Notes under the pieces: model-generated
The model's database searches: none
What the model was told of the DNA's origin: nothing
The model's input: only the letters and a program-made list of their open reading frames with translations
NCBI GenBank assembly: GCA_964639215.1
Contig: CAZXCV010000010.1
Coordinates: forward strand, 1-49,590
Reading direction: 5' to 3'
Source: UBA6120 sp964639215
Lineage (GTDB): Bacteria; Bacillota_I; Bacilli_A; RFN20; CAG-826
Length of the DNA stretch: 49,590 bases
Made by a program: the position numbers and the translations under genes
Shown here: piece after piece, positions 1 through 9,584 of the stretch
How the letters are laid out: each line of letters starts with the position of its first letter
How positions within the stretch are numbered: the stretch's first letter is position 1

Positions 1-29
1 CCAGTTGCGCCCCCAATCACGTAAATCAT
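1..29 (-). CDS. miaA: Probable MiaA (tRNA dimethylallyltransferase), N-terminal fragment
   Basis: An ATG at 29-27 overlaps the mutL stop by one base (TGATG) and opens a frame reading MIYVIGGATG before the window edge. A short beta strand leading into a GGATG sequence fits the start of the P-loop of MiaA, which adds a dimethylallyl group to A37 of tRNAs. miaA follows mutS-mutL in many bacteria, and MiaB, which acts on the MiaA product, is encoded about 4.6 kb upstream. Only ten residues are visible, so the call rests mainly on position; another P-loop protein is possible. Confidence 0.45.
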
Positions 30-1735
30 CAAAAGCCCGTCCGTTTAAACATTTTCTCGAGGTCGTAAGATGTGAATGAAATCATTGTTGGCCGTCCATG
101 GGGACAGCTGTAAGGATTATTCGTATTCAATAAACGCTGGATGAGTGTTTGCATCTCTAAAAGTGTTAATTTTTGATTCGCTTTTAAACTTCGTTTACAA
201 CTCTTTGATGCAATCGTATCATCGCGAATTTTTAAAATGTCGATGTTGTCCTGATGAATAATCTGATCAACTAGTTCGGTCACATACATCCGTTCATCAA
301 TTTCTGATGCCCATACTGGAATTGACACCACTTGATAAGTATGCGGTCCAAAATTTTTTAAAACGAGGCCGGTTTTAGATAGTATTTCTATTTTTTCATC
401 GGTTAATAATCGTTCTTCGCTTGGTTTCATATCAATAATAATTGGCACTAACGGTGCACTTGTATAAGCATCGGTCATGGCTAATGCTTGGTATTTCTCA
501 TAGTTGATACGTTCCATCGCCGCATGTTGATCGATCAACACAAGACCTCCATCGTGAGACGATGCCAAAATGAAAGTTCCTGCTAATTGTGCAAGTGCTG
601 TCAAGTTAATGGATTGACGTTTTTCAACATGCTGATTAATCACTTTGTCACCATCAGGTGAAGGTTCAAGAAGCGACATCACTTCAATTTTCTCGCGATC
701 TTGTCGATACGTTTGAGGTGTTTTTGCCACATTGAGTGGTGTCGCTATCAGTGATGATCCAAGCAATGCTTTAGGTATTACCGTAATTAATGCATCTTTA
801 AGTTCCGTTTCTTTCGTAAAGCGGATTTCACGTTTACTCGGGTGAACGTTGACATCGAGCAAAGCTGGGTCAACGGTTAGATTCACAATCAAAAACGGGA
901 ATCGTGATGGGGGTAAAAAATCACGATAGGCTTCGATTAGTGCCGCTTGAATTTTTGGCATGTAGACATGACGGCCATTCATGAGCGTAATCATGTAGTA
1001 GCGATTACTCTTGGCGAGATCTGGTTTGCCAAGATATCCCGAAAATGAAAAATCTGGGTACTTGTAAGCAAACGGTAACATTTGTTTAGCAACATGATGT
1101 CCGTAAATTTGCATGATCGCTTCTAGTTGCTCACCACGTCCACTCGTTTTGAACTGCAATTTATCATCGATTGAAAAAGTGAACGAAACATCAGGATGCC
1201 CGAGCGCTAATCGCGAGACAATTTCTAAGTTATTAGCGTTTTCGACATAATCGCTTTTTAGGTATTTGAGACGTGCTGGTGTGTTATAAAACAATTCGCT
1301 GACAGTGATAAGCGTCCCCTTTTTACTCGAGGCGTCAAGGCTCTTAATTTGATCTTCAAATGCTTCAAGTTGCGTACCCGTGCTTAGTCCCGTTGCGGTA
1401 ACCATGGTTACCTGGCTCACCGAAGCGATTGATGGTAACGCTTCACCGCGAAATCCCAAGGTCTTTATTCTGAATAAATCAAATTCTGATTTGATTTTGC
1501 TTGTAGCATGGCGTTTAAAGGCGAGCAAAGCGTCATCTTTATCCATACCATCACCATTATCATTGACGATGATTTTGGTTCGACCAGCATCGGTAATCGC
1601 AATTTCAACCACCGTAGCATTTGCATCAAGGCTATTTTCAATCAGTTCTTTTAAAACACTGCTCGGGCGTTCGATGACCTCACCAGCCGCAATCATGTTT
1701 GCTAAATTGTTATCAAGGACAGTAATTTTTCCCAT
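29..1735 (-). CDS. mutL: DNA mismatch repair protein MutL
   Basis: MutL couples mismatch recognition by MutS to strand incision. The 568-residue protein has a complete GHKL ATPase head: ELIENSLDA (residues 30-38), DNGDGM (59-64) and GFRGEAL (94-100). The C-terminal domain carries the metal-binding endonuclease motif DQHAAMERINYE near residue 400, plus SCKRSLKA and CPHGRPT motifs near the end. This MutL is therefore predicted to be a latent nicking endonuclease, as in Bacillus and unlike E. coli, which uses MutH. Its start lies 1 bp after the mutS stop, so the two are one transcription unit. Length is normal for the family. Confidence 0.97.
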   Translation of the reverse strand: MGKITVLDNNLANMIAAGEVIERPSSVLKELIENSLDANATVVEIAITDAGRTKIIVNDNGDGMDKDDALLAFKRHATSKIKSEFDLFRIKTLGFRGEALPSIASVSQVTMVTATGLSTGTQLEAFEDQIKSLDASSKKGTLITVSELFYNTPARLKYLKSDYVENANNLEIVSRLALGHPDVSFTFSIDDKLQFKTSGRGEQLEAIMQIYGHHVAKQMLPFAYKYPDFSFSGYLGKPDLAKSNRYYMITLMNGRHVYMPKIQAALIEAYRDFLPPSRFPFLIVNLTVDPALLDVNVHPSKREIRFTKETELKDALITVIPKALLGSSLIATPLNVAKTPQTYRQDREKIEVMSLLEPSPDGDKVINQHVEKRQSINLTALAQLAGTFILASSHDGGLVLIDQHAAMERINYEKYQALAMTDAYTSAPLVPIIIDMKPSEERLLTDEKIEILSKTGLVLKNFGPHTYQVVSIPVWASEIDERMYVTELVDQIIHQDNIDILKIRDDTIASKSCKRSLKANQKLTLLEMQTLIQRLLNTNNPYSCPHGRPTMISFTSYDLEKMFKRTGF

Positions 1736-1736
1736 A

Positions 1737-4253
1737 TCATTTCATCTTCTTCTTGAGATCATAAAGATAGCGGAGCGCATCCATCGGCGTCATCGCTAAT
1801 GGATCTAGGTGGTCAAGTTCATCGCGCCAAGGTTCTGCTGTTATAGGCTTTGGTTTGAGTACATCTTCGGAGGTAACAATGCCGTTTTCTTCTAAGTGAA
1901 CTAATATTTGACGTGCTCGCTCTAATAACCGATCTGGTAAGTGCGCTAGACGTGCAACGTTTAACCCATAAGATTTGTTCATGGCGCCAGCAGCAACTTG
2001 ATAGAGGAACGTAACTTTATCTTGTTCTTCGGCAACAAGGACTTGAATATTTTGCAGATTCGGAAGTTTATGTTCGAGTTTTGTCAGCTCATGATAATGG
2101 GTCGAAAAGATTGTTTTTGCCTTTATCGTGGTCGCGATGTATTCCATGATTGCTTGCGCTAGTGCCATGCCATCATATGTCGCCGTCCCTCGTCCGATTT
2201 CATCAAATAAGAGCAGCGAATTACTCGTAGCATGACGAAGAGCATAATTCGATTCATTCATTTCAACCATAAACGTCGATTGACCGCTGACGAGATCATC
2301 GCTGGCACCGATACGTGTATAAATCGCATCAAAGATCATGAGATTAGCCGAAGTAGCCGGAACATACATCCCAATTTGTGCCATGATGACGATTAATGCC
2401 AATTGGCGCATATATGTTGATTTACCGCCCATATTAGGACCAGTAATTAATAAAATGTCAGTTTCCTTTTTAAAATCGATATCGTTAGCGACATAGCGAT
2501 TAATCTTCATGACTTTTTCAATCACGGGATGTCGCCCTTTTTTAACATCGATCACCCGTGCATCATTGAACTCTGGACGGACATACCCATTTTTACTTGA
2601 AATTGACGCCAAAGCGACAATCACATCTATTTCTGCTAATTGTTCAGCAATTGCTTGAATGATTGTGGTGTTTGTTGCAACGTTACGTCTCAGCTCAATG
2701 AATAGTTCATATTCAAGATTTTGGCGCCGTTCTTCGGCATGGATAATTTGTGATTCTTTCTCTTTCAACGCGGGAGTAATAAAACGCTCAGAAGTTGTGA
2801 GTGTTTGTTTTCTCTCATATCCAAACTCTGGACGAACTAACGCTAAACTACCTTGGCTAATTTCAATATAATAACCAAATACTTTGTTATATCCGACCTT
2901 AAGATTCTTAATGCCCGTTCGTTCTTTTTCCTGACTCTCGAGCGTGGCAATCCAAATTTTACCACCTGTGGCTAAATCGATCAGTTCATCTAATTCCACA
3001 TCATAGCCACGTTTGAAAATTCCACCATCTTTAATGGTAAGCGGGGCATCTTCGTCAATCGCGCGTTCTAATAAGTCCGATAAATCATCTAAGACATTGA
3101 TGCGATTAGCTAAGTCGTGAAAATTCGGTTCATCAATTAAAGCTAACTGTAATTTGATGCCAGGTAATTTGGCGAGCGACTGCTTTAGTTGTAACATATC
3201 GCGCCCATGAGCATTACCATATCCAATGCGAGCGATTAACCGCTCCAAATCATAAATATCCGCTAATGCCTTTGATAACTCTTCGCGTACGATAAAATTT
3301 TTAATGAGGGCACCGACCATGTCAAGGCGCTTCGAAATCGTTATTAAATCAGCGCTTGGACGCAATATCCATTGTCTTAATTTGCGCGTTCCCATCGCTG
3401 TTTTTGTATCATCAAGCAACCAGAGTAATGATCCGTATTTTTCTTTACTGCGCAAAGATTGAACGAGTTCAAGATTCGCAGATGAGTACCCATCGATATT
3501 CAAGTAGGTCGCTTGTTTATGAAGGAGTGCTGGTTTGAGGTAATTAAGTGAACGTTTCTGCGTCTTCTCGAGATAATGGATAATTCTAGCCACGGTTTTC
3601 ATTTGAAAACCATCATTAATATTCGTTAATAAACTTTCGAATTCAAGTGGTACTTCATCGTTGTCTTCGCGCGATATTAATAATCGTCGTGTCTCGATTA
3701 ACTGAGCGATAAGGCGCTCATCAAATGAGGCGGCAACGACGAGTTCCCGCGTTTGCAGTCGCTCAAGTTCGCTTTGAACACTCGTAAAGTCGCGTTCAAC
3801 GTTAGTTACGAGTATTTCTCCAGTCGCAATATCAACGGCAACAATCACAAAATGGATGCCGGTATCATCAAGCGCGGTGATGTAGTTATTAGCTTGATCG
3901 TTACTATCGATAAATGCACCTGGTGTCATGATTTGAATCACGTCGCGGTCGACCAATCCTTTAGCAGTGGCTGGATCTTCTAGTTGTTCGACAACGCCAA
4001 CTTTATAACCTCGATTAACAAGTTTGGCCACATAACTTTTAATCGCGTGATGGGGAACACCACACATTGGTACTTTTTGTTTCGCCCCAGCATTTTTACC
4101 AGTTAATACGAGTTGTAGTTCTTTCGAGGCCACTTTAGCATCATCAAAGAAAAATTCATAGAAATCGCCCAAGCGAAAAAGGATTAAGGTGTCCGGGTGC
4201 TGTTCCTTAATCGCGAGGTACTGCATCATCATTGGAGTATAAGGTGCTTTCAT
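1737..4253 (-). CDS. mutS: DNA mismatch repair protein MutS
   Basis: MutS is the mismatch-sensing ATPase. The N-terminal domain has the mismatch-wedging FYE motif (residues 31-33, in LGDFYEFF). The C-terminal ATPase has Walker A GPNMGGKST (around residue 605) and the Walker B sequence LLLFDEIGRGT. At 838 residues it is full length. It is the first gene of a mutS-mutL-miaA unit. The ATG has no clear ribosome binding site, and a TGA-TAAAAT extended -10 box sits 20 nt upstream, so the leader is predicted to be only about 13 nt. Confidence 0.97.
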   Translation of the reverse strand: MKAPYTPMMMQYLAIKEQHPDTLILFRLGDFYEFFFDDAKVASKELQLVLTGKNAGAKQKVPMCGVPHHAIKSYVAKLVNRGYKVGVVEQLEDPATAKGLVDRDVIQIMTPGAFIDSNDQANNYITALDDTGIHFVIVAVDIATGEILVTNVERDFTSVQSELERLQTRELVVAASFDERLIAQLIETRRLLISREDNDEVPLEFESLLTNINDGFQMKTVARIIHYLEKTQKRSLNYLKPALLHKQATYLNIDGYSSANLELVQSLRSKEKYGSLLWLLDDTKTAMGTRKLRQWILRPSADLITISKRLDMVGALIKNFIVREELSKALADIYDLERLIARIGYGNAHGRDMLQLKQSLAKLPGIKLQLALIDEPNFHDLANRINVLDDLSDLLERAIDEDAPLTIKDGGIFKRGYDVELDELIDLATGGKIWIATLESQEKERTGIKNLKVGYNKVFGYYIEISQGSLALVRPEFGYERKQTLTTSERFITPALKEKESQIIHAEERRQNLEYELFIELRRNVATNTTIIQAIAEQLAEIDVIVALASISSKNGYVRPEFNDARVIDVKKGRHPVIEKVMKINRYVANDIDFKKETDILLITGPNMGGKSTYMRQLALIVIMAQIGMYVPATSANLMIFDAIYTRIGASDDLVSGQSTFMVEMNESNYALRHATSNSLLLFDEIGRGTATYDGMALAQAIMEYIATTIKAKTIFSTHYHELTKLEHKLPNLQNIQVLVAEEQDKVTFLYQVAAGAMNKSYGLNVARLAHLPDRLLERARQILVHLEENGIVTSEDVLKPKPITAEPWRDELDHLDPLAMTPMDALRYLYDLKKKMK

Positions 4254-4273
4254 AATAACTAATTAACTTAATT

Positions 4274-4282
4274 ATTTTATCA
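4274..4282 (-). promoter_or_regulatory. Extended -10 promoter of mutS
   Basis: Read on the minus strand this is TGA followed by TAAAAT, a TGn-extended -10 box ending 20 nt before the mutS ATG. No -35 resemblance is seen at the usual spacing. It lies in the 56-bp gap after the ymcA-like gene. The assignment is by motif only. Confidence 0.45.
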
Positions 4283-4309
4283 CATTTAGGATAAGCTCGA
4301 CGCGACGTA

Positions 4310-4624
4310 TCAAATCGAAAGGATGTCTTTGATTTGATTTAAGAGGAGACTGACGCTCTCCTTTAAGTATTCATAGTTTTTTATGAGCGGATGCTCTTCA
4401 TAGCGCTTGGTATACTCATCGTAAAGATCACGATATCGCTGATACGAATCGGCTTCGTTTAAATGGAGACCCATCAGTCGTTGGGCTTCACGTCGTTTTT
4501 GATCAAGGTCCATTAATTCAGCATTACCGTTAATTTCTTGGCGCGCTGATAAAAAAGCACGCACCTCAGTCACATCAAATAAAGCTGCTTCTAATTGAAT
4601 GAGACGATCCTCGAATTTAGGCAT
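4310..4624 (-). CDS. ymcA: YmcA/YlbF-family protein, probable RNase Y specificity factor
   Basis: A 104-residue all-helical protein of the YlbF/YmcA (RicF/RicA) family: a short acidic N-terminus, a helix with LMDLDQKRREAQRL, and a C-terminal helix ending KESVSLLLNQIKDILSI. In Bacillus the family forms a complex with YaaT that modulates RNase Y cleavage and phosphorelay signalling. Position between miaB and mutS matches Bacillus ymcA, which is why that name is preferred over ylbF. Its start overlaps miaB by 8 bp and has GGAG 9 nt upstream. rny lies in the same operon, which strengthens the functional link. The precise paralogue (A or F) cannot be settled from sequence alone. Confidence 0.8.
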   Translation of the reverse strand: MPKFEDRLIQLEAALFDVTEVRAFLSARQEINGNAELMDLDQKRREAQRLMGLHLNEADSYQRYRDLYDEYTKRYEEHPLIKNYEYLKESVSLLLNQIKDILSI

Positions 4625-6056
4625 CGACTAATTCTCCAAGCACCGAATATAAATGTGAAGCGATAATTTTAACCTTAACAATTTTTCCGATTAATGTTTC
4701 GTCACCACTGAAATGAACTAATTTATTGCCTTCGCTATAACCGGAAAGTACTTGTTGTTTTTTCTTTGAGATACCATCAACTAAGACTTTTAGTGTCTTT
4801 CCAACCAGCGCGTCAGCTTTCAATTTTGCTGCTTCTTCGACCACCGTTATGAGTTGCTCAAAGCGTTCGTGTTTCGTTTGGCTACTAACATTATCTTTCA
4901 TTCTTGCCGCGGGAGTACCGACGCGAGGAGAGTAAATGAAAGTAAAACATCCATCGTACCCAATATCTTTAACTAAACTCAATGTGTCTAGAAATTGCTC
5001 GCTTGTTTCATTAGGAAAACCGACAATTATATCGGTTGTGATTGTAACATCGGGCATCGCGATGCGCATTTTTTTAACGAGATCACGGTAACTCTCATTG
5101 GTATAACGGCGACCCATGCCTCGTAAAATTTGATTATTTCCAGATTGGACAGGCAGATGGATGGCTTTCATAATATTTGAATGTTTCGCCATCACGTTGA
5201 GCATTTCCATCGTGAAATCCCACGGATGAGAAGTCGTGAACCGTAGGCGTGGAATTCCAGTAGATGCAACATCGTTCAAGAGTGAGGCAAAGTCATAGCC
5301 ATCACGTTTATCTTTTCCATAGGCGTTGACATTTTGTCCTAATAGTGTGATTTCTTGATAGCCCTGAGAAACGAGGGTTTGACATTCATTAATAATATCT
5401 TCTTTCGGACGCGAGCGCTCACGACCACGTGTATATGGCACGATGCAATACGTACAAAATTTATCGCAGCCATACATGATATTAACAAATGCTTTATAAC
5501 GATGAAGACGGCTGATTGGTAATGCTTCATGACTCGAGGTGGTCATTGATGGTACATCAATCACTCGCGTTTTATTCGTGTATACCTCATCGAGTAAATC
5601 GAGTAATTGATGGATATTATGCGTCCCAAACAATAAATCGACATGCTTATACTTATCGATCATATCGGTGACAATATGGGCTTGTTGCACCATGCAACCA
5701 CCAATCGCAATCACAAGATCTTTCTTATTTTGTTTGATTCCTTTTAAAACACCAACTTCGCCAAATACCTTATCTTCAGCGTTTTCCCGTACGGCGCACG
5801 TGTTTAAAATGACTAGATCTGCATTCAACTCGTGATCAACACTCGTAAAACCTGCTAATTCAAGAAGCCCCCGCATCGTTTCTTCATCACGGACATTCGC
5901 TTGACAGCCATATGTCCTAATAAAGTATTTTTTGCCTGAAGCGATTTGTCTTAAGCTTTCTGGAATCACGATTTCATCATGTAAAATGAGCACCTGCTGA
6001 TGCAATCGGGAACGAGCGATAGTTAAATCGGGTCGCTCTTTGATATTAATTACCAT
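4617..6056 (-). CDS. miaB: tRNA-2-methylthio-N6-dimethylallyladenosine synthase MiaB
   Basis: MiaB is a radical-SAM methylthiotransferase that converts i6A37 to ms2i6A37 in tRNAs. The 479-residue protein has the N-terminal UPF0004 domain with YGCQ (Cys51) and further cluster cysteines in NTCAV and GGCMVQ. The radical-SAM motif CDKFCTYC lies around residues 197-204, and a C-terminal TRAM domain follows. It carries two 4Fe-4S clusters and so depends on the Suf system encoded in this window. The start overlaps ymdB by 11 bp, with only a weak ribosome binding site, suggesting translational coupling. Confidence 0.96.
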   Translation of the reverse strand: MVINIKERPDLTIARSRLHQQVLILHDEIVIPESLRQIASGKKYFIRTYGCQANVRDEETMRGLLELAGFTSVDHELNADLVILNTCAVRENAEDKVFGEVGVLKGIKQNKKDLVIAIGGCMVQQAHIVTDMIDKYKHVDLLFGTHNIHQLLDLLDEVYTNKTRVIDVPSMTTSSHEALPISRLHRYKAFVNIMYGCDKFCTYCIVPYTRGRERSRPKEDIINECQTLVSQGYQEITLLGQNVNAYGKDKRDGYDFASLLNDVASTGIPRLRFTTSHPWDFTMEMLNVMAKHSNIMKAIHLPVQSGNNQILRGMGRRYTNESYRDLVKKMRIAMPDVTITTDIIVGFPNETSEQFLDTLSLVKDIGYDGCFTFIYSPRVGTPAARMKDNVSSQTKHERFEQLITVVEEAAKLKADALVGKTLKVLVDGISKKKQQVLSGYSEGNKLVHFSGDETLIGKIVKVKIIASHLYSVLGELVDA

Positions 6057-6843
6057 AGGATGTTTCTATCAAGTAGAGTGGATTTATTTCAATTGTTTTA
6101 CCACTTAACTCATCAATCGTCAAAATAACGGCAGAAAAAATACTGGTCGGTTGCTCATCAAGTTTAAAGACACTTTTTTCTTCATGCCACATCCGTCGAA
6201 TAATCGCTTCGGGTTGGACACCGAGAATCCCATGATATGGCCCTGTCATTCCGACATCGGCGATAAACCCTGTCCCACCTTCTAAAATGCGAGCATCGCG
6301 TGTTTGAACATGGGTATGTGTGCCGATGACCGCACTGACTTGACCAGCAAAGGCGTAAGCAAGCGCATATTTTTCACCGGTGGCTTCAGCGTGAAAATCA
6401 ACGATATGGATGTCAGTTTTCTCTTCGGTCTTCAGTAAATTGTCGAGGCTTTTAAATGGGTTATAAACCTCTTCTGTCATAAATGCTTGTCCAAGCAAAT
6501 TGGTAATACGAATCGAAAAATCATCATTTTTGAAAACGGTCGTCCCGACACCAGGATATTCTTTTAATAAATTAAGCGGTCGCACGAGACTAAGGGCGCC
6601 ATCGAGGTATGAACGAATTTCTGATTTCGCATCATAGTGATTACCTAAAGTTAAACAATCGATCCCAGCGTTCAATAAACTCTCATAATGATGATAGATT
6701 AACCCTTTACCATGCGTGGCGTTTTCGCCATTAGCAATAATAAAATCGAGTTGGTATTTCTTTTTTAACTGAGGTAGGTGAAAAGAGACGGCTTGCCGTC
6801 CCTTTTGTCCTACAATATCACCAATAAATAATATCTTCTTCAT
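6046..6843 (-). CDS. ymdB: YmdB-family metallophosphoesterase (2',3'-cyclic nucleotide phosphodiesterase)
   Basis: A 265-residue calcineurin-like phosphoesterase of the TIGR00282/YmdB family, recognised by the start MKKILFIGDIVGQKGR with metal ligand Asp9, the ANGENATHGKG segment, the LGNHYDAKS segment and the VIGTHTHVQT motif. Bacillus YmdB hydrolyses 2',3'-cyclic nucleotides and affects biofilm and motility gene expression, probably through RNA turnover. It sits 2 bp after rny, the same arrangement as in Bacillus. Length is normal. Confidence 0.92.
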   Translation of the reverse strand: MKKILFIGDIVGQKGRQAVSFHLPQLKKKYQLDFIIANGENATHGKGLIYHHYESLLNAGIDCLTLGNHYDAKSEIRSYLDGALSLVRPLNLLKEYPGVGTTVFKNDDFSIRITNLLGQAFMTEEVYNPFKSLDNLLKTEEKTDIHIVDFHAEATGEKYALAYAFAGQVSAVIGTHTHVQTRDARILEGGTGFIADVGMTGPYHGILGVQPEAIIRRMWHEEKSVFKLDEQPTSIFSAVILTIDELSGKTIEINPLYLIETSYGN

Positions 6844-6845
6844 CG

Positions 6846-8429
6846 CTACTTTGCGGTCTCAACCGCCCGATATTCACGAATGACTGATACCTTGATTTGA
6901 CCAGGATATGTCATTTCGGCTTCGATTTGTTCACGAATGTCACGGGCTAGTTTATAAGCCGCGGTATCATCAATCTTATCCGGGATGACCATCACGCGCA
7001 CCTCACGTCCGGATTGCATCGCATAGCTTTGGGCGACACCGTCATGAGATTTGCATATTTTTTCAAGTTGTTCAAGCCGCTTAATATAATTCTCAAGTGT
7101 TTCACTACGAGCACCGGGACGCGCGGCTGAAAGCGTATCGGCGGCGATGACTAAATTTGAGATGACATATTTAATATCGACGTCACCATGATGGCTTTCA
7201 ATCGCATTGATGACAACATCTGGTTCGCCATATTTCTTGGCAAAGCGCGCGCCGAGTTCAACGTGGCTTCCTTCCATTTCAAAGTCAATCGCTTTACCGA
7301 TGTCGTGGAGTAAACCAGCGCGTTTCGCTAACGTTTGGTCAAGGCCGAGTTCAGCGGCCATAATGCCTGTTAACTTCGCGACTTCGATGATGTGGTCATA
7401 GGCGTTTTGACCATAACTCGTCCGGTATTTCATTCGTCCAACCAATGTTAATAATTCTGGATGAATCGTCGGTAAACCAAGTCTAAACGCGGCTTCTTTG
7501 CCCGCCACTTTAATTGATTCATCAACTTCTTTTTTAGCTTTTTCGACGACTTCTTCAATCCGGCTTGGTTGAATGCGTCCGTCTTTAATCAATGTTTCTA
7601 ACGTCTTTTTAGCAATTTCACGACGAATTGGATCAAACGAGCTAACGGTGATTACCTCAGGGGTGTCATCGATAATCAGGTCAACACCAAGCAGTTGTTC
7701 AAGACTGCGAATGTTCCGTCCTTCACGCCCAATAATGCGACCTTTCATTTCATCGTTTGGTAATGCCACGACGCTGACGGTTCGCTCGGTTGTGAATTCT
7801 TGCGAATAACGGTTAATCGTGATTCCAAGTATTTCTTGTGCTTGTTGCAATGCCGTATCTTTGGCTTCATCCTCTTTATTTTTGATGAAGGTGGCGATTT
7901 CTTTGCTTAATTTGTTTTCAACACGCGCCATGATTTCCGTTTTGGCTTCGTTGATTGACATTTGCGACACTTTTTCAAGTTCGCTGATAATTGAATCTAA
8001 TTTTTCCTGTAATATTTTTTCTTTCTTTTCAACTTCTTTGACGCGTCCGCTGAGGGCTTCGCCTTTTTCTTCTAGTGTGGTCTCTTTTGCTAAAAGAGCG
8101 ATGTCGCGACGATCAATACTTTGTTCGCGTTGAAGCAATTTGTTTTCAGCGGCAGCTACTTCCGCTTTTCGTTCCTTAATCTCGCGCTCGGCTTCTTGCT
8201 TCATCTCATAAGTCATTTGTTTAGCATCTAATTGACTGTTTTTAATGAGGTGTTCGCTACGAATTTCGGCATCGCGGATAATTTTCGCGGCTTGCTTCAT
8301 CGCTCGTTTGGCTTTGAAGAAAGGCACTAGTGCATAAATTAACAATCCGAGACCGACGCCGACGAAAAGCGCGATAATTATGAGGGCAATCGAGAGCCCG
8401 GTGTCCATTGACGCATAGACGATTAACAT
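6846..8429 (-). CDS. rny: Ribonuclease Y
   Basis: RNase Y is the membrane-anchored endoribonuclease that starts bulk mRNA decay in many Bacillota. The 527-residue protein has an N-terminal membrane helix (about residues 10-32), a long charged coiled coil (about 40-200), a KH domain with GRIIGREGRNIRSLE, and an HD domain with HDIGKAIDFEMEGSH near residue 375. The ATG at 8429 is preceded by AAAGGA at 6 nt, which favours it over the internal Met at residue 8. It is the first gene of the rny-ymdB-miaB-ymcA operon, bringing the nuclease together with a probable specificity factor. Confidence 0.97.
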   Translation of the reverse strand: MLIVYASMDTGLSIALIIIALFVGVGLGLLIYALVPFFKAKRAMKQAAKIIRDAEIRSEHLIKNSQLDAKQMTYEMKQEAEREIKERKAEVAAAENKLLQREQSIDRRDIALLAKETTLEEKGEALSGRVKEVEKKEKILQEKLDSIISELEKVSQMSINEAKTEIMARVENKLSKEIATFIKNKEDEAKDTALQQAQEILGITINRYSQEFTTERTVSVVALPNDEMKGRIIGREGRNIRSLEQLLGVDLIIDDTPEVITVSSFDPIRREIAKKTLETLIKDGRIQPSRIEEVVEKAKKEVDESIKVAGKEAAFRLGLPTIHPELLTLVGRMKYRTSYGQNAYDHIIEVAKLTGIMAAELGLDQTLAKRAGLLHDIGKAIDFEMEGSHVELGARFAKKYGEPDVVINAIESHHGDVDIKYVISNLVIAADTLSAARPGARSETLENYIKRLEQLEKICKSHDGVAQSYAMQSGREVRVMVIPDKIDDTAAYKLARDIREQIEAEMTYPGQIKVSVIREYRAVETAK

Positions 8430-8456
8430 AATTATTTCCTTTCGCTAGTTGTGTGT

Positions 8457-8470
8457 TGGTCATTTGACCA
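8457..8470. repeat. Inverted repeat upstream of rny
   Basis: The sequence TGGTCA-TT-TGACCA is a perfect 6-bp inverted repeat with a 2-bp centre, 27 bp upstream of the rny start codon. It would lie in or near the 5' leader or promoter. It could be a protein-binding operator or a small hairpin. No regulator is encoded next to it. Confidence 0.4.
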
Positions 8471-8687
8471 GAATCGATAAATACATAAAAATGGCAAGAC
8501 CATTACTTACCCAAAAATCGTCCCGCAAAAGAGTTGCAGAAATATCATTATGTATCACAAGCTTGGCTTGAAATAAAGGGAGCGATTTTTGAATCTATGT
8601 TCAGTATCTATTGATACATTAATACAATATCAAAAAGATGATCAAAATAAAAGTGGAATAAATGAGGTGTCGTTGTTTTGCGTTAAG

Positions 8688-9584
8688 CTAATCAGCGAAT
8701 GTCAAACTGACATTGCCATTAGAGGTAATCAGACGAACAAAATTTTCGAGATTTGTATGATATGAAGTTTCAATAACACGTGATCCATTCAAATAATACT
8801 TGCCATTTGTCGTTGACATATTAATGCGATAATCTGTAAAGTTTCCGTTCATTGAGACGGTGATATCACCATTAGAAGATGAGAGATCAAGTTTTGCGGT
8901 TGTAAGATCAGTCGTGATGATCTTGCCATTACTAGTATGCCCATCGATTAAAGGGCTACTGACATTATCGAATGTGATTCGACCGTTACTTGTGTCGATT
9001 TCGATGGCGTCTGAGGCGGTTACGCCACTGAGTTTGACCGCGCCATTACTTGTATCGAGTTCTATGAATGAAGCCTCAGCAATATTTGTTAACGTTATGC
9101 CACCATTTGATGATGACAGTTCGATATCAGCGATACTTGTAATATCAGTAATCGTAATCGCTCCATTTGATGTATGACCGTCGATTGATAAAGTTGAAGT
9201 TGTCGGAATTGTAATATCAAAGAGGAAAATTTCACTTGTGGCAAAATTCCACGGGAAAAACATCAAGGAAAAAAATGGATCGGTTTCGTTGATGACACTC
9301 AATTCGCGATTTCCAACATTAAGAACGATCCGGTCATGTTCGGCTTCATAATATTGCAAAATAATGCTGTCTTCAGCGTGTGTGTGAATATTGATCCCGC
9401 GATTTTTGAGCGATAGCGATAACGTGTCAATCAAAGAAATATCAATTTCATAAGGGTCAGATAATGTATAGTCACTTACCTGGGTGACTGGGATTAATTT
9501 TTCTTGGCTGATAATGCTCCCTGTAATCGCACTTCCCAATCCTCCGACAAGAAAAACACTACCGATGATTATTAGTTTACTCAT
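8688..9584 (-). CDS. DUF4097-type beta-repeat protein with N-terminal membrane anchor
   Basis: A 298-residue protein with one N-terminal hydrophobic segment (about residues 3-26) followed by a predicted extracellular all-beta region. From about residue 130 the motif (S/T)(S/T)NG recurs at least eight times at roughly 15-25-residue spacing, as in TSNGAITI, SSNGGITL, TSNGAVKL, TSNGRITF and SSNGDITV. This is the signature of the DUF4097 (putative adhesin) family, expected to form a right-handed beta-helix-like ladder. It overlaps the HAAS gene by 8 bp and is surely its partner. The pair usually acts in envelope stress or membrane sensing in Bacillota, but no exact function is known. Confidence 0.82.
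   Translation of the reverse strand: MSKLIIIGSVFLVGGLGSAITGSIISQEKLIPVTQVSDYTLSDPYEIDISLIDTLSLSLKNRGINIHTHAEDSIILQYYEAEHDRIVLNVGNRELSVINETDPFFSLMFFPWNFATSEIFLFDITIPTTSTLSIDGHTSNGAITITDITSIADIELSSSNGGITLTNIAEASFIELDTSNGAVKLSGVTASDAIEIDTSNGRITFDNVSSPLIDGHTSNGKIITTDLTTAKLDLSSSNGDITVSMNGNFTDYRINMSTTNGKYYLNGSRVIETSYHTNLENFVRLITSNGNVSLTFAD

Noticed and set aside
8257..8463. 68-codon minus-strand frame overlapping the rny start
   Set aside because: Out-of-frame shadow of the rny N-terminus, without a ribosome binding site or family resemblance.
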